NCBI GenBank assembly: GCA_033763695.1
Contig: JANRKB010000056.1
Coordinates: 5,423-69,422 of the forward strand
Origin: JANRKB01 sp033763695
Lineage (GTDB): Bacteria > Planctomycetota > Phycisphaerae > Phycisphaerales > UBA1924
Reading direction: 5' to 3'
DNA: 64,000 nucleotides
Shown here: in pieces, positions 8,236 to 16,900 of the stretch
Layout: every line of letters begins with the position of its first letter
Position numbering within the stretch: position 1 is the first letter of the stretch
Notes under the pieces: model-generated
The model's database searches: none
Seen by the model: only the letters and a program-made list of their open reading frames with translations
What the model was told of the DNA's origin: nothing
Position numbers and translations under genes: made by a program

Positions 8236-9798
8236 ATGAAACTGGGTGAACTGATCGCCGGGCTGGACGTGTCGCTCGGGTCGGGGGCGGACCACAACAC
8301 CCGTATCTGCGACATCACCGAGGACTCACGCACGGTCGTGCCCGGCTCGCTGTTCGTGGCCCGTGCGGGTCTGAAGGCCGATGGCCGGAAGTTTGCCGAC
8401 GACGCGGCCCACGCGGGTGCCGCGGCGATCCTGAGCGACGACCCCAACCTGCACATCCACAACGCGACGATGCTGGTGTCGCGCGATGTCGCGCTGACCG
8501 CCGCCCATATTGCCGAGCGGTTCTACGGCAATCCGAGCAGCAAACTTGATGTCGTGGCGGTCACGGGCACCAACGGCAAGACGACGATGGCGTGGCTGAC
8601 GTGGCAACTGCTGAATGCCGCGGGGCATCGCAGCGGGCTGATCGGGACGGTGGTGATCGATGACGGGCGCGAGGTCGCACCGGCGAGCATGACGACGCCG
8701 CCGAGCATCGAGATGAGTCGCTCGCTGGCGGAGATGGTGAACGCGGGATGCAAGGCGGTCGCGCTGGAGGCGAGCAGCCACGCGCTGGACCAGAGTCGCG
8801 TCGCGGCGCTCAAGATCGACGTGGGCGTGTTCACGAATCTGACGCGCGACCACCTGGACTATCACAAGACGATGGAGGCGTATGCCGACGCGAAGGCGCG
8901 CTTGTTCGCGATGCTGCCGTCGGACGGCGTCGCGGTCGTGAACGCGGACGATGCCGCGTCGCCGCGGATGATCCGCGACAGCAAAGCGGGCGTGCTGTAT
9001 TGCTATGAGCGCGGCGAGGCATCGTCGGCCAAGGGTGTCGTCGCGCGAGTGCGGACGCTGGCGAGCGATATGGGCGGCTCGCGGCTTGCGCTCGATGGGC
9101 CGTGGGGGCAGATCGAGGCGCAGGTGCCGCTGATCGGCTCGTACAACGCGATGAACGTGCTGCAATCGGTGGCGGCGGCGCATGCCGTCGGGCTGTCGCG
9201 CGAGCAACTGATCGAAGGGCTCGCGGCGATCAGCGCGCCGCCGGGGCGGCTGGAGCGCGTGAGCATCCCGAGCGATCCGATCCACGTGTTCGTCGATTAC
9301 GCGCACACCGACGATGGCTTGAAGAACGCGCTCATGGCGGTGCGGGCGGCGATGAAGTCTGACGCCGCGCGGCTGTGGGTGGTCTTTGGCTGTGGCGGCG
9401 ATCGCGACGCGGGCAAGCGCCCCAAGATGGGCGAGATCGCCTCGCAGCTCGCGGATCAAGTCGTGATCACGAGTGACAATCCGCGGACGGAACGGCCCGG
9501 CGACATCGTCGATCAGATCCTCGCGGGCATCACGCCTTCGCGGCGGTCGATCACGAGCGTGCAGGTTGATCGCGCCCGCGCGATTGAGCATGCGATTGAA
9601 CACGCGACGCCGGGCGATGTCGTGGTGATCGCGGGCAAGGGCCACGAGACGGAGCAGATCCTGCCCGATGGAGCGGGCGGGACGATTCGCACGCACTTTG
9701 ATGATCGCGAAGTAGCGCGGACGATCCTCGCGCATCTGCACGGCGGGCGGCGACATGCCGTGGTCGCCACCGGCGCGAAAGGCAGGGCGAGGAGATGA
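8236..9798 (+). CDS. murE: UDP-MurNAc-L-Ala-D-Glu:2,6-diaminopimelate ligase
   Basis: Adds the third residue to the cytoplasmic peptidoglycan precursor. 520 residues, typical length. The ATP-binding loop TGTNGKTT is near residues 110-117. The central motif VALEASSHALDQSR and the C-terminal VDYAHTDDGLKNAL are conserved in MurE. The specificity motif DNPR (about 414-417, in TSDNPRTERP) predicts meso-diaminopimelate instead of lysine. GAGGAG precedes ATG 8236. It heads a murE-murF-mraY run, part of a classical dcw cluster, and shows that this planctomycete encodes a peptidoglycan pathway. Confidence 0.97.
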   Translation: MKLGELIAGLDVSLGSGADHNTRICDITEDSRTVVPGSLFVARAGLKADGRKFADDAAHAGAAAILSDDPNLHIHNATMLVSRDVALTAAHIAERFYGNPSSKLDVVAVTGTNGKTTMAWLTWQLLNAAGHRSGLIGTVVIDDGREVAPASMTTPPSIEMSRSLAEMVNAGCKAVALEASSHALDQSRVAALKIDVGVFTNLTRDHLDYHKTMEAYADAKARLFAMLPSDGVAVVNADDAASPRMIRDSKAGVLYCYERGEASSAKGVVARVRTLASDMGGSRLALDGPWGQIEAQVPLIGSYNAMNVLQSVAAAHAVGLSREQLIEGLAAISAPPGRLERVSIPSDPIHVFVDYAHTDDGLKNALMAVRAAMKSDAARLWVVFGCGGDRDAGKRPKMGEIASQLADQVVITSDNPRTERPGDIVDQILAGITPSRRSITSVQVDRARAIEHAIEHATPGDVVVIAGKGHETEQILPDGAGGTIRTHFDDREVARTILAHLHGGRRHAVVATGAKGRARR

Positions 9799-9842
9799 GG
9801 ATCGCGATCGCCGTGCGACGAACTGGGTTCATGCCTTTGCAA

Positions 9843-9882
9843 CTGCGTGACTTTCTGACTTCGTGACTTGCTGACTCTGCCT
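9843..9882 (+). repeat. Pyrimidine-rich octamer array before murF
   Basis: Five 8-base units in register: CTGCGTGA, CTTTCTGA, CTTCGTGA, CTTGCTGA, CTCTGCCT. They occupy most of the 100-base murE-murF gap and end 16 bases before the murF start. The same unit CTTCGTGA recurs before mraY. Confidence 0.75.
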
Positions 9883-9898
9883 CTGACGTGCACACACC

Positions 9899-11413
9899 AT
9901 GACGTTCTACAGCCCAGAAAATCTCAAATCGATCCTCGGCGGCACATGGCTTGCGCGCGCCGATGCAGGCCCGCCGCGGATCGGTGAGGGTCTTTCCACC
10001 GATTCACGCTCGATCAAACCGGGGCAGGTGTTCCTCGCGCTGCGCGGCGAACGCACCGATGGCCACGCGTACCTCGAACAGATCGCGCTCAAGCACGCGG
10101 CTCTCGCGATCGTCGATCGCCCTGACTGTCTCAAGAAGCCCGACGGCACGGCGCTCGACATGCGCGAGACGGCGGTGCTGCTGGTAAATGACACAGGTCA
10201 GGCCCTGCTGCGTCTGGCGGCGGCATGGCGTCAGAGCCTCGAAGGCACCAAAGTCATCGCGATCGGCGGCTCGAACGGCAAGACCACGACGACGCGGCTG
10301 GTGGAGTCGGTGCTGTCGCGCACGCTGCGCGGCACGGCGAGCCAGAAGAGTTTCAACAACGCGGTCGGCGTGCCGCTGACGATTCTCAATGCCAAGCGCG
10401 GCGACCAGTTCCTCATCTGCGAGGTCGGCACCAATGCGCCCGGCGAGATCGCGATCCTGGCTGATGTCGTGAAGCCTGACATCGCCGTGATCACGAGTGT
10501 CGGGCGCGAGCATCTGGAAGGGCTCGGCTCGCTGCGCGGCGTCGCGGTCGAAGAGGCGAGTCTCTGTGCAGCGCTCGAGCCGGGCGGCACGGCGATCATC
10601 AACGCCGATGCGCCGTTCCTGACTGAAGCGGTGCGTGCGCTGGCATCACCGGCCAAGCCCGGCGGCAAGCCGCGCTTCAACATCGTGCGCTTCGGCGTCG
10701 CCGACGATGCGGAACTGCGCGTCACGGATGTGGAGCTCTCGCCCGAGGGTGCGGCGTTCAGGATCAACGGGCGCGATGCGTTCCGCGTGCCGCTGCCGGG
10801 GCGGCACAACGCGATGAACGCGGCGGCGGCGGCGGCCGTCGGTCGGCGGATGGGCATCGCGAACGAGCATGTCGAGCTTGGCCTCGCGATCGCACGCGGC
10901 CCGGAGATGCGGCTGGAGCGCGTCGAGGTCGGCGGCGTGCGCATCATCAACGACGCGTACAACGCGAACCCGGACTCGATGCTTGCCTCACTCGACACGT
11001 TCGAGAGCCTGTCGCGCGGCGCGACGCGGCGCTGGGTGGTGCTGGGCGACATGCTGGAACTGGGCGAGGCCGGACCCGACCTGCATCGCGAGATCGGTGA
11101 TGCGGTGCTCACGAGCGGCGCGGATCACGCGGTGCTGATCGGACCGCTGATGATGTTTGCCGCCGAGCGCGTGAGCAAGCGTTGGCCACCGGAGCGGATC
11201 ACGCTTCTGCCGGACGCGACGACAGAGAACAGCCGCGCGATCGCAGCACTCTTTCGTCCGGGCGATGCGGTGCTGCTCAAGGGTTCGCGTGGGATGGGGC
11301 TGGAGCGCGTGCTGGCCGCCCTGCGTGAGCGGTTTGCCGCAGGCGGCACGCCGATGGCGCAGGTTTCATCCGTCGTCGCCGAACCCAAGCCGCGGCCGAC
11401 GCTGTCACATTAG
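9899..11413 (+). CDS. murF: UDP-MurNAc-tripeptide:D-Ala-D-Ala ligase
   Basis: Attaches D-Ala-D-Ala to the UDP-MurNAc-tripeptide made by MurE. 504 residues. The Mur ligase P-loop GGSNGKTTTT is near residues 122-131. The central domain has CEVGTNAPGEIA and the C-terminal domain has INDAYNANPDSM, diagnostic for MurF. No Shine-Dalgarno is evident before ATG 9899; the preceding bases are a pyrimidine-rich octamer array instead, so translation may be weak or depend on another signal. The next gene, mraY, is 116 bases downstream behind a similar array. Confidence 0.96.
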   Translation: MTFYSPENLKSILGGTWLARADAGPPRIGEGLSTDSRSIKPGQVFLALRGERTDGHAYLEQIALKHAALAIVDRPDCLKKPDGTALDMRETAVLLVNDTGQALLRLAAAWRQSLEGTKVIAIGGSNGKTTTTRLVESVLSRTLRGTASQKSFNNAVGVPLTILNAKRGDQFLICEVGTNAPGEIAILADVVKPDIAVITSVGREHLEGLGSLRGVAVEEASLCAALEPGGTAIINADAPFLTEAVRALASPAKPGGKPRFNIVRFGVADDAELRVTDVELSPEGAAFRINGRDAFRVPLPGRHNAMNAAAAAAVGRRMGIANEHVELGLAIARGPEMRLERVEVGGVRIINDAYNANPDSMLASLDTFESLSRGATRRWVVLGDMLELGEAGPDLHREIGDAVLTSGADHAVLIGPLMMFAAERVSKRWPPERITLLPDATTENSRAIAALFRPGDAVLLKGSRGMGLERVLAALRERFAAGGTPMAQVSSVVAEPKPRPTLSH

Positions 11414-11436
11414 CGCTTCGGAAAGGCGATACGCCG

Positions 11437-11524
11437 ACTCCATGACTCTCTGACTTCGTGACTTCTTCTCTTTTGCCTTTCGCACTCCGTCCCTTCGTCT
11501 CTCTTTCTCTTCGTCTCTTCTGCT
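11437..11524 (+). repeat. Pyrimidine-rich octamer arrays before mraY
   Basis: 11437-11468 reads CTCCATGA, CTCTCTGA, CTTCGTGA, CTTCTTCT; 11493-11524 reads CTTCGTCT, CTCTTTCT, CTTCGTCT, CTTCTGCT. The array ends five bases before the mraY ATG, where the ribosome binding site should be. CTTCGTCT is the complement of the AGACGAAG octamer found inside the Kbl/BioF-type gene. Confidence 0.8.
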
Positions 11525-11529
11525 CCGCC

Positions 11530-12699
11530 ATGCTCTACGTCCTGCTCGACAACCTGCGCACCTGGCTGAGCGAGCATTCGCTCTACGGCCTGTTCAGCGT
11601 GCTGGATCAGATCCAGTTCCGCGCCCTCGCCTCGGCGGGGTTGTCGTTCATCATCATGCTCGCGCTCGGGCGCCGCTTCATCGCCTACCTGCGCCGGCTC
11701 AAGGTCGGCGACGCGGGACTCTCTGACGCCGACGCGCTCCGCGCCCACACCGCGAGCAAGGCGAACACGCCGACGATGGGCGGCGCGCTGATCATCTTTG
11801 CGGTCGGCGTCAGCGTGCTGCTGCTCGCGGACATCCGCCAGTTCTACATCCAGATGGCGATGATCGTCATGTTCTGCTACGCGGGGCTGGGCAGCGTTGA
11901 CGACTATCTGAAACTCACCGCAGCACGCCGCGGCACGGGGTCGAGGCAGGGCCTCTACGCGTGGGAGAAGCTCGTCTTCCAACTCGGGCTTGCGTTCCTC
12001 GTCGGGCTTTTCGCGTATCGCCACGGCGATTCGGGTGCGGCACACTCGATGGCGCACGTCGTCAATCTGCCGTTCCAGAAGTCGTATGAATCGGTCGGCA
12101 CGCCCAACCCCGCGCTGTGGTATCTGCCGCTGGGCGCGTTTGTGTTGCTGTCGATGCTCATGATCACCGGGCTGTCGAACGCCGCCAACATCACCGACGG
12201 CATGGACGGGCTCGCGGGCGGCATATCGGCCGCGGTTTCGCTGGGGCTCTTTGTGCTATGCCTGATCGCGGGCAAGGAGTCGTGGGCCCAATATCTGCTG
12301 GTGCCGCACGTGCCCGGCGCGGATGAACTCGCGGTGCTCGCGGGCGGAATGGGCGGTGCGTGCCTGGGCTTCCTGTGGTGGAACTGTTCACCGGCACAGG
12401 TCTTCATGGGTGACACCGGCTCGCTCGCGCTGGGTGGGCTGATCGCGTATCTCGCGCTCATCATCCGGCAGGAGTTCGTTGTGCTGCTCATGTGCGGCGT
12501 GTTCATCATCGAGGCCGGTTCGGTGATGATCCAGGTCGGCTACTTCAAGGCGACCAAGGGCAAGCGTGTCTTTAAGTGCGCGCCGTACCACCACCACCTG
12601 CACCTGTCGGGATGGACCGAGCAGCAGGTCGTCGCACGGTTCTGGATCATCAGCGTGTTGCTGGTGGTGATCGCGCTGGCGAGCATCAAGGTGCGGTGA
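11530..12699 (+). CDS. mraY: Phospho-N-acetylmuramoyl-pentapeptide transferase
   Basis: Membrane enzyme that transfers phospho-MurNAc-pentapeptide from UDP to undecaprenyl phosphate, giving lipid I. 389 residues with about ten hydrophobic segments. Signature motifs: KANTPTMGG, a cytoplasmic loop with SVDDYLK, NITDGMDGLAGG (about 219-230, with the catalytic aspartates), and the C-terminal PYHHHLHLSGW histidine cluster. An in-frame extension to 11458 would translate the octamer repeat array, so ATG 11530 is preferred; it matches the family N-terminus. Convergent with queA, 11 bases between the stops. Confidence 0.96.
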   Translation: MLYVLLDNLRTWLSEHSLYGLFSVLDQIQFRALASAGLSFIIMLALGRRFIAYLRRLKVGDAGLSDADALRAHTASKANTPTMGGALIIFAVGVSVLLLADIRQFYIQMAMIVMFCYAGLGSVDDYLKLTAARRGTGSRQGLYAWEKLVFQLGLAFLVGLFAYRHGDSGAAHSMAHVVNLPFQKSYESVGTPNPALWYLPLGAFVLLSMLMITGLSNAANITDGMDGLAGGISAAVSLGLFVLCLIAGKESWAQYLLVPHVPGADELAVLAGGMGGACLGFLWWNCSPAQVFMGDTGSLALGGLIAYLALIIRQEFVVLLMCGVFIIEAGSVMIQVGYFKATKGKRVFKCAPYHHHLHLSGWTEQQVVARFWIISVLLVVIALASIKVR

Positions 12700-12710
12700 C
12701 TGGCTGCGCC

Positions 12711-13886
12711 TCACGGCAGAATGAGCATCGCGTCGCCGTAGCTGTAGAAGCGATACTCGCGCCGGACGGCTTCCTCGTAGAGCGCGACGAGTCGTGCGAC
12801 GCCGCGCTGATCGTCGAGCAGCGCCCCCACCAATGCCATGAGCGTGCTGCGCGGCAGGTGGAAGTTGGTGAGCAGCCCGTCGACCCAGCGCCACGCGTGA
12901 CCCGGCGCAATGAGGATGTCGGTTTCAAGGCTCGCCGGCGGCGTCGCTTCCCGCGCATACGCCTCCAAGGTGCGGCAGCTTGTGGTACCGACCGCGATGA
13001 CGCGCCGGCCGTCGCGCTTGGCGCGGCGCACACGCTCGATGGCATCCGCGCTCATCCAGCACCGCTCGCTATGCATCGGGTGCTGCTGGATCGTGTCGGT
13101 TTCGACGGGCTTGAACGTGCCGGGGCCGACTTCGAGCGTGACATCGACGCGCTCGATGCCGCGCGCGGCGAGGGCCGCGAGCAAATCGGGCGTGAAATGC
13201 AGGCCCGCAGTCGGCGCGGCGACAGACGCATCATCGGTGCCGCTCGCGGGCGCGTGGGCGTACACAGTCTGGTATCGCTCGCGATCGCGTGATTCGTCGA
13301 CATGCATCTCTCGATCGCGGCGTGCCTTGAGGATGTAGGGCGGGAGCGGCACATGACCGACGCGCGCGAGCACGTCGAGGCCGGCGTGCGGCAGAACCGT
13401 GCCGCCTTCTTCGACCTCAACTTCCCACGCGCCGGGTTCATTGTCGAGCGCGTGGATGAGCCGCAGAGCGACGCCGGTCGCGCTTGACGCATTGAGCGGC
13501 GCGCCTTGTTGGGCGTGAGCGCTTGGGCTGGCATTGAGGGCGACGCGGACGCCGTCCTTCATGCGCTTGCCGCGGAGCATGACGATCCATCGACTCGGGG
13601 TTGAGCCGGGACGGAGGTAGAGGCCTTCGACGCGGCCGCCGGTATCGGCACGGGCGCCCTCAAGGCGGGCCTCGACGACGCGGGTGGTGTTGAAGACGAG
13701 GACGTCGCCGGGGTTCAGGAGCGTCGGCAGGTCGCGGACAATGTGATGCTGGGCGTCGGCGACAGAGCCGTCGCGGCCTCGACGCGTGAAGAGCAGGCGT
13801 GCCGCGTCGCGCGGCTCGGCGGGCGTCACCGCGATCCGCTCGGGCGGGAGCACATAGTCGAGGTCCGCAGTTCTCAGTTCACCCAT
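12711..13886 (-). CDS. queA: S-adenosylmethionine:tRNA ribosyltransferase-isomerase
   Basis: Makes epoxyqueuosine in the wobble position of tRNAs for Asn, Asp, His and Tyr by transferring the ribosyl group of SAM to preQ1. 391 residues, somewhat longer than the usual 340-360. Conserved features: LPPERIAVTPAEPRD at the N-terminus, GDVLVFNTTRVVEARL, PTAGLHFTPDLL, EVGPGTFKPV and NFHLPRSTLMALV. The extra length sits around residues 115-160, which are low in complexity. It lies alone on the minus strand after mraY; no tgt or other queuosine gene is visible here. Confidence 0.95.
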   Translation of the reverse strand: MGELRTADLDYVLPPERIAVTPAEPRDAARLLFTRRGRDGSVADAQHHIVRDLPTLLNPGDVLVFNTTRVVEARLEGARADTGGRVEGLYLRPGSTPSRWIVMLRGKRMKDGVRVALNASPSAHAQQGAPLNASSATGVALRLIHALDNEPGAWEVEVEEGGTVLPHAGLDVLARVGHVPLPPYILKARRDREMHVDESRDRERYQTVYAHAPASGTDDASVAAPTAGLHFTPDLLAALAARGIERVDVTLEVGPGTFKPVETDTIQQHPMHSERCWMSADAIERVRRAKRDGRRVIAVGTTSCRTLEAYAREATPPASLETDILIAPGHAWRWVDGLLTNFHLPRSTLMALVGALLDDQRGVARLVALYEEAVRREYRFYSYGDAMLILP

Positions 13887-14075
13887 AGCACGCGCTCAAC
13901 ACGTTCTGCCGCCGCCACATCGGGCTGTTGCACCCACGCAACGCGCGGCATAAACGGCCAGCCGCCCGACGCCACCGAGGATCGAAAACCGCGTCCTTGT
14001 CACGGCGGCGGCGATCTTATCGGCGCTCGGCGCCGGCCCGGGCGGCGGCCTTGGCTTCGTTTGTCTGGCGAAGGC

Positions 14076-14429
14076 ATGTCGGCCTTCAACACCCAGACCA
14101 GCGCACTCTCGGCGATCTTCAATGGCTCGGTCCCGTCGGCCGTGGTGGATACGCCGCTCGGCCCGATCTCCTTTGAGCTTGCGCTGGCGACGGCCCAGAA
14201 GAACCTGGCCCGCAGCGGCGCTCCGGACACGCGAGCGGCGGTCTTCGCGGCTCGCTCGCGTGAGTCGGTGCGGAGTGCCCGCCAGAGCGTGAAAATGCTC
14301 AATGCCTTGCAGACGCTGATGCCACAGCAGATCAACTATGTGCCGGCGTTCAACACGCTGAACCTGATCCGCAAGTTTGAGGCGTCGCGGACGGTGCCGA
14401 TCGGCAAACTGGTGAACGTGGTGGCGTGA
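14076..14429 (+). CDS. Small hypothetical protein preceding the flagellar genes
   Basis: 117 residues starting MSAFNTQTSALSAIFNGSVP. No transmembrane segment, signal peptide or recognised motif. The second half is basic and probably helical (SRESVRSARQSVKMLNAL). The frame stays open upstream to 13743 but only as the antisense of queA. It is co-directional with flgI, whose start lies 110 bases downstream, so a flagellar role is plausible by position only. AAGG lies close to the ATG and is a poor ribosome binding site. Confidence 0.55.
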   Translation: MSAFNTQTSALSAIFNGSVPSAVVDTPLGPISFELALATAQKNLARSGAPDTRAAVFAARSRESVRSARQSVKMLNALQTLMPQQINYVPAFNTLNLIRKFEASRTVPIGKLVNVVA

Positions 14430-14538
14430 GGCACGGGTCGGGCAGCCTCGCCGACGCCGCGGTTGATCACGACCGTTCAGACTCCAAACTGGCACATCCT
14501 TCGCGTTTGTCCCTCCGGCTCATCCTGCCGGAGGCTCG

Positions 14539-15648
14539 ATGCGAACGCGTTCTGACATTCTTGCGCTCTTCTGTCCCGCCCTGCGCGTGCTTGCCGCGCT
14601 TTTGGCGTGCGCATGTTTTGCGCGTGTTGCCCCCGGGGCGACCGTCAATGAGATGGTGCGGATCCTGGGGCGGGGCGAGTACCCGCTGCATGGGCTGGGG
14701 TTGGTCGTCGGTCTGCCGGGCACGGGCGACTCGGGCAAGGACGCGGCACTGGCACGCCCACTGGCAGAACTGCTCAAGAACGAGGGCAACGCCCCGGCGA
14801 ACCTGAAAGAGCTTCAGAGCATGAAGGGCGTCGCGCTGGTCATGGTGACCTGCACGATCCCCGAGGCGGGCGGGCGGGTTGACGACAAGTTTGATCTGGA
14901 AGTGTCGGCGGTCGGCTCGGCGAGCAGCCTGAAGGGCGGGCGGTTGTTCCTCGCGCCGCTGCGCGGGCCGTGGAAGAACAGCGATGTGTTCGCGCTGGGC
15001 AGCGGTCAGGTCGAGATCGAGGACAGCACCACGCCGACCGTCGGGCGCGTGCGTAAGGGCGCGCAACTGATGAAGGACGTGCTGCCGGTGACGGACATCG
15101 GCGCGACGTTTGATCTGGTGATTGACGGGTCGTTCGCGGGTTGGGCGTCGGCGGGCGTGATCGCGGACGCGATCAACGGCAAGGCGCAGCCGCAGGGCCC
15201 CACTGTCGCGACGGTGGTCGATGACCGCTTGATCCGCGTGACGATTCCGGCGCAGGAGCGGGCGAACAAGGCGGCGTTCATCGCGGACGTGCTGAGCGCC
15301 GAAGTGAACACGACGCTGATGGATCTGCCGGCGCAGGTGATCTGCAACAGCCGCACGGGCGCGATCGTGGTGACGGGCGATGTGGAGATCAGCCCGGGGA
15401 TCATCACGCACAAGGACTTGACGATCACGACGACGCTGCCCGCGCCAGTGCCGACGGCGGCGAACCCGCTGGTGACGCGCGAGCGCTATGTGCCGCTGGC
15501 CACCAAGCCGCGTGCGAACGACAACGCGAAGTTGCAGGACTTGTTGGCGGCGTTCAAGCAGCTTGATGTTGCGCCGGCGCAGCAGATCGAGATCTTGCAA
15601 CTGCTGAGCAAGTCGGGACGGCTGCATGCGAAGTTGATCAATGACTAG
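14539..15648 (+). CDS. flgI: Flagellar P-ring protein
   Basis: Periplasmic protein that forms the P ring around the flagellar rod in the peptidoglycan layer. 369 residues with a signal peptide (cleavage likely near VAPGA at about 34). Diagnostic FlgI sequence: NEMVRILGRGEYPLHGLGLVVGLPGTGDSGKD near the mature N-terminus, written here as the two parts NEMVRILGRGEYPLHG and LGLVVGLPGTGDSGKD. The C-terminal region contains NSRTGAIVVTGDVEISPGII. It opens a co-directional run of flagellar genes through 25655. No flgH was seen beside it. Confidence 0.96.
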   Translation: MRTRSDILALFCPALRVLAALLACACFARVAPGATVNEMVRILGRGEYPLHGLGLVVGLPGTGDSGKDAALARPLAELLKNEGNAPANLKELQSMKGVALVMVTCTIPEAGGRVDDKFDLEVSAVGSASSLKGGRLFLAPLRGPWKNSDVFALGSGQVEIEDSTTPTVGRVRKGAQLMKDVLPVTDIGATFDLVIDGSFAGWASAGVIADAINGKAQPQGPTVATVVDDRLIRVTIPAQERANKAAFIADVLSAEVNTTLMDLPAQVICNSRTGAIVVTGDVEISPGIITHKDLTITTTLPAPVPTAANPLVTRERYVPLATKPRANDNAKLQDLLAAFKQLDVAPAQQIEILQLLSKSGRLHAKLIND

Positions 15649-15650
15649 AA

Positions 15651-15790
15651 GGCGTAAGGCATCGGGCATCGGGCATCGGGCATTGGGCATTGGGCATTGG
15701 GCATTGGTGAAGAGAAGGCACTGGGCACTGGGCATTTGGCACTTGGGAAAGCAAGAAGGCATTCGGCATTGGGCATTCGGCATTGGTGAG
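15651..15790 (+). repeat. GGCATCG/GGCATTG heptamer array between flgI and the flgJ-like gene
   Basis: GGCGTAA, three GGCATCG and four GGCATTG lie in perfect register at 15651-15706. Looser GGCACTG, GGCATTT, GGCACTT, GGCATTC units follow up to the ribosome binding site of the next gene. It fills essentially the whole intergenic space. Confidence 0.88.
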
Positions 15791-15799
15791 GAAGGCGCG

Positions 15800-16267
15800 A
15801 TGGACACGACTGGGATGACAAGTCTGGGTTCGTCGGTGTTTACGGCCAATGCCGCGGCGGACGCGGCGTCACGCGGAGCGATCGGCACGGCGGAAGGCTT
15901 TGCGGCGCGGCTGGCACGGGTGCAGAGCCGGGAACAGAACACAGTGCAAAAGAACGATGCGAGCGCGGCAGCCGCGGCGAAGGAACGCGAAACCAAAGAG
16001 CGTGAAGCCAGAGAGCGCGAAGCACGCACCGCGGCGGAGCAGCTCGTCGCGCAAACTTTTGTGGTGCCGCTGCTGAAGCGGTTCCGCGAGAGCAACAACG
16101 CGGCTCCGCCATTCGCCCCAACGACGGGCGAGAAGATGCTGCGCGGCGTCACCGACACGACGCTCGCTGAGAACATCGTGCATCGCTCGAACTGGGCACT
16201 GGTGGATCGATTGGCACAGCGGATGCTCAACGGTGGCAAGCCGCCGAGCACTGGAGCGATGACATGA
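15800..16267 (+). CDS. flgJ: Rod-binding protein (FlgJ N-terminal domain family)
   Basis: 155 residues: only the rod-binding half of enterobacterial FlgJ, without the muramidase half, as is common outside Gammaproteobacteria. The conserved block is AEQLVAQTFVVPLLKRFRES, followed by LAENIVHRSNWALVDRLAQRML. A charged Arg/Glu-rich helical segment (about 55-80) precedes it. It probably helps assemble or cap the rod. GAGGAAGG precedes ATG 15800; the open frame to 15641 is repeat sequence. Its stop overlaps the start of the next gene (ATGA), indicating coupled translation. Confidence 0.8.
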   Translation: MDTTGMTSLGSSVFTANAAADAASRGAIGTAEGFAARLARVQSREQNTVQKNDASAAAAAKERETKEREAREREARTAAEQLVAQTFVVPLLKRFRESNNAAPPFAPTTGEKMLRGVTDTTLAENIVHRSNWALVDRLAQRMLNGGKPPSTGAMT

Positions 16268-16773
16268 ACCAAACAACCGCCATCGCAAATCGCCTGACTG
16301 AGTTGCTGGATGCGCTGACGCGCGAGCACGAGACGCTGCTCTCGCTGTGCGGGCAGCATCTGGAGGCGATCCGCCAGGCCGACCATCGCAACCTCGCGGA
16401 GGTGGTGCAGCAGCAGGCGATGACGTTGCAACGCGTCGCGGAACTGGAAGAGGAGCGTGTGAGCGTCGTGAACGACGCGATGCGCGAGCTGCGGCCCGTG
16501 CCGCCATCGCCCACGCTGACCGCGATCGCGCAGTCGCTGCCGGCCGAACAGGGCAAACAAGTCCACGCCAAGGCGCAGCGCCTGCGCACGCTCATGCAGC
16601 GGCTCGCCAACGAGCAGAATGTCGTGACGCTCACGACCAAGGCGCTGCTGGCGCACATGGAAGGCTTGATGCGGCAGGTGGCTCGCGAACTGAGCCACGC
16701 GGGCACGTATTGCAACAAGGGATATGTGCAGACGGGAGCGGCGGTGGTGTCGGCGCTGGATGTCCGCTCTTGA
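16264..16773 (+). CDS. flgN: FlgN-like flagellar export chaperone
   Basis: 169 residues, almost entirely helical and predicted coiled coil, with the N-terminal pattern LTELLDALTREHETLLSLCGQHLEAI typical of FlgN-family proteins (given here only to show the heptad pattern in LLDALTREHETLLSL). FlgN binds the hook-associated proteins FlgK and FlgL and delivers them to the export gate. flgK and flgL follow directly, which supports the assignment, since sequence similarity in this family is low. It overlaps the flgJ-like stop by four bases. Confidence 0.75.
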   Translation: MNQTTAIANRLTELLDALTREHETLLSLCGQHLEAIRQADHRNLAEVVQQQAMTLQRVAELEEERVSVVNDAMRELRPVPPSPTLTAIAQSLPAEQGKQVHAKAQRLRTLMQRLANEQNVVTLTTKALLAHMEGLMRQVARELSHAGTYCNKGYVQTGAAVVSALDVRS

Positions 16774-16784
16774 AGCGGAAAATG

Positions 16785-16872
16785 GCCAAAGCACAAATGA
16801 CCAAACTGCCAGATGAAAACACGATGCCCGCGCTTTGGCCATTTGACCATTTGGCAGTTGGCAACTTCGCGC
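16785..16872. repeat. TTTGGCC heptads and inverted repeat before flgK
   Basis: AATGGCCAAA near the left end and TTTGGCCATTTGACCATTTG near the right are inverted relative to each other. The units have a 7-base rhythm (ATTTGGC, ATTTGAC, ATTTGGC, AGTTGGC). The region is A+T-richer than its surroundings and non-coding. Confidence 0.65.
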
Positions 16873-16900
16873 TCCGCCAAGCAACGAATGGAGCGATCTC

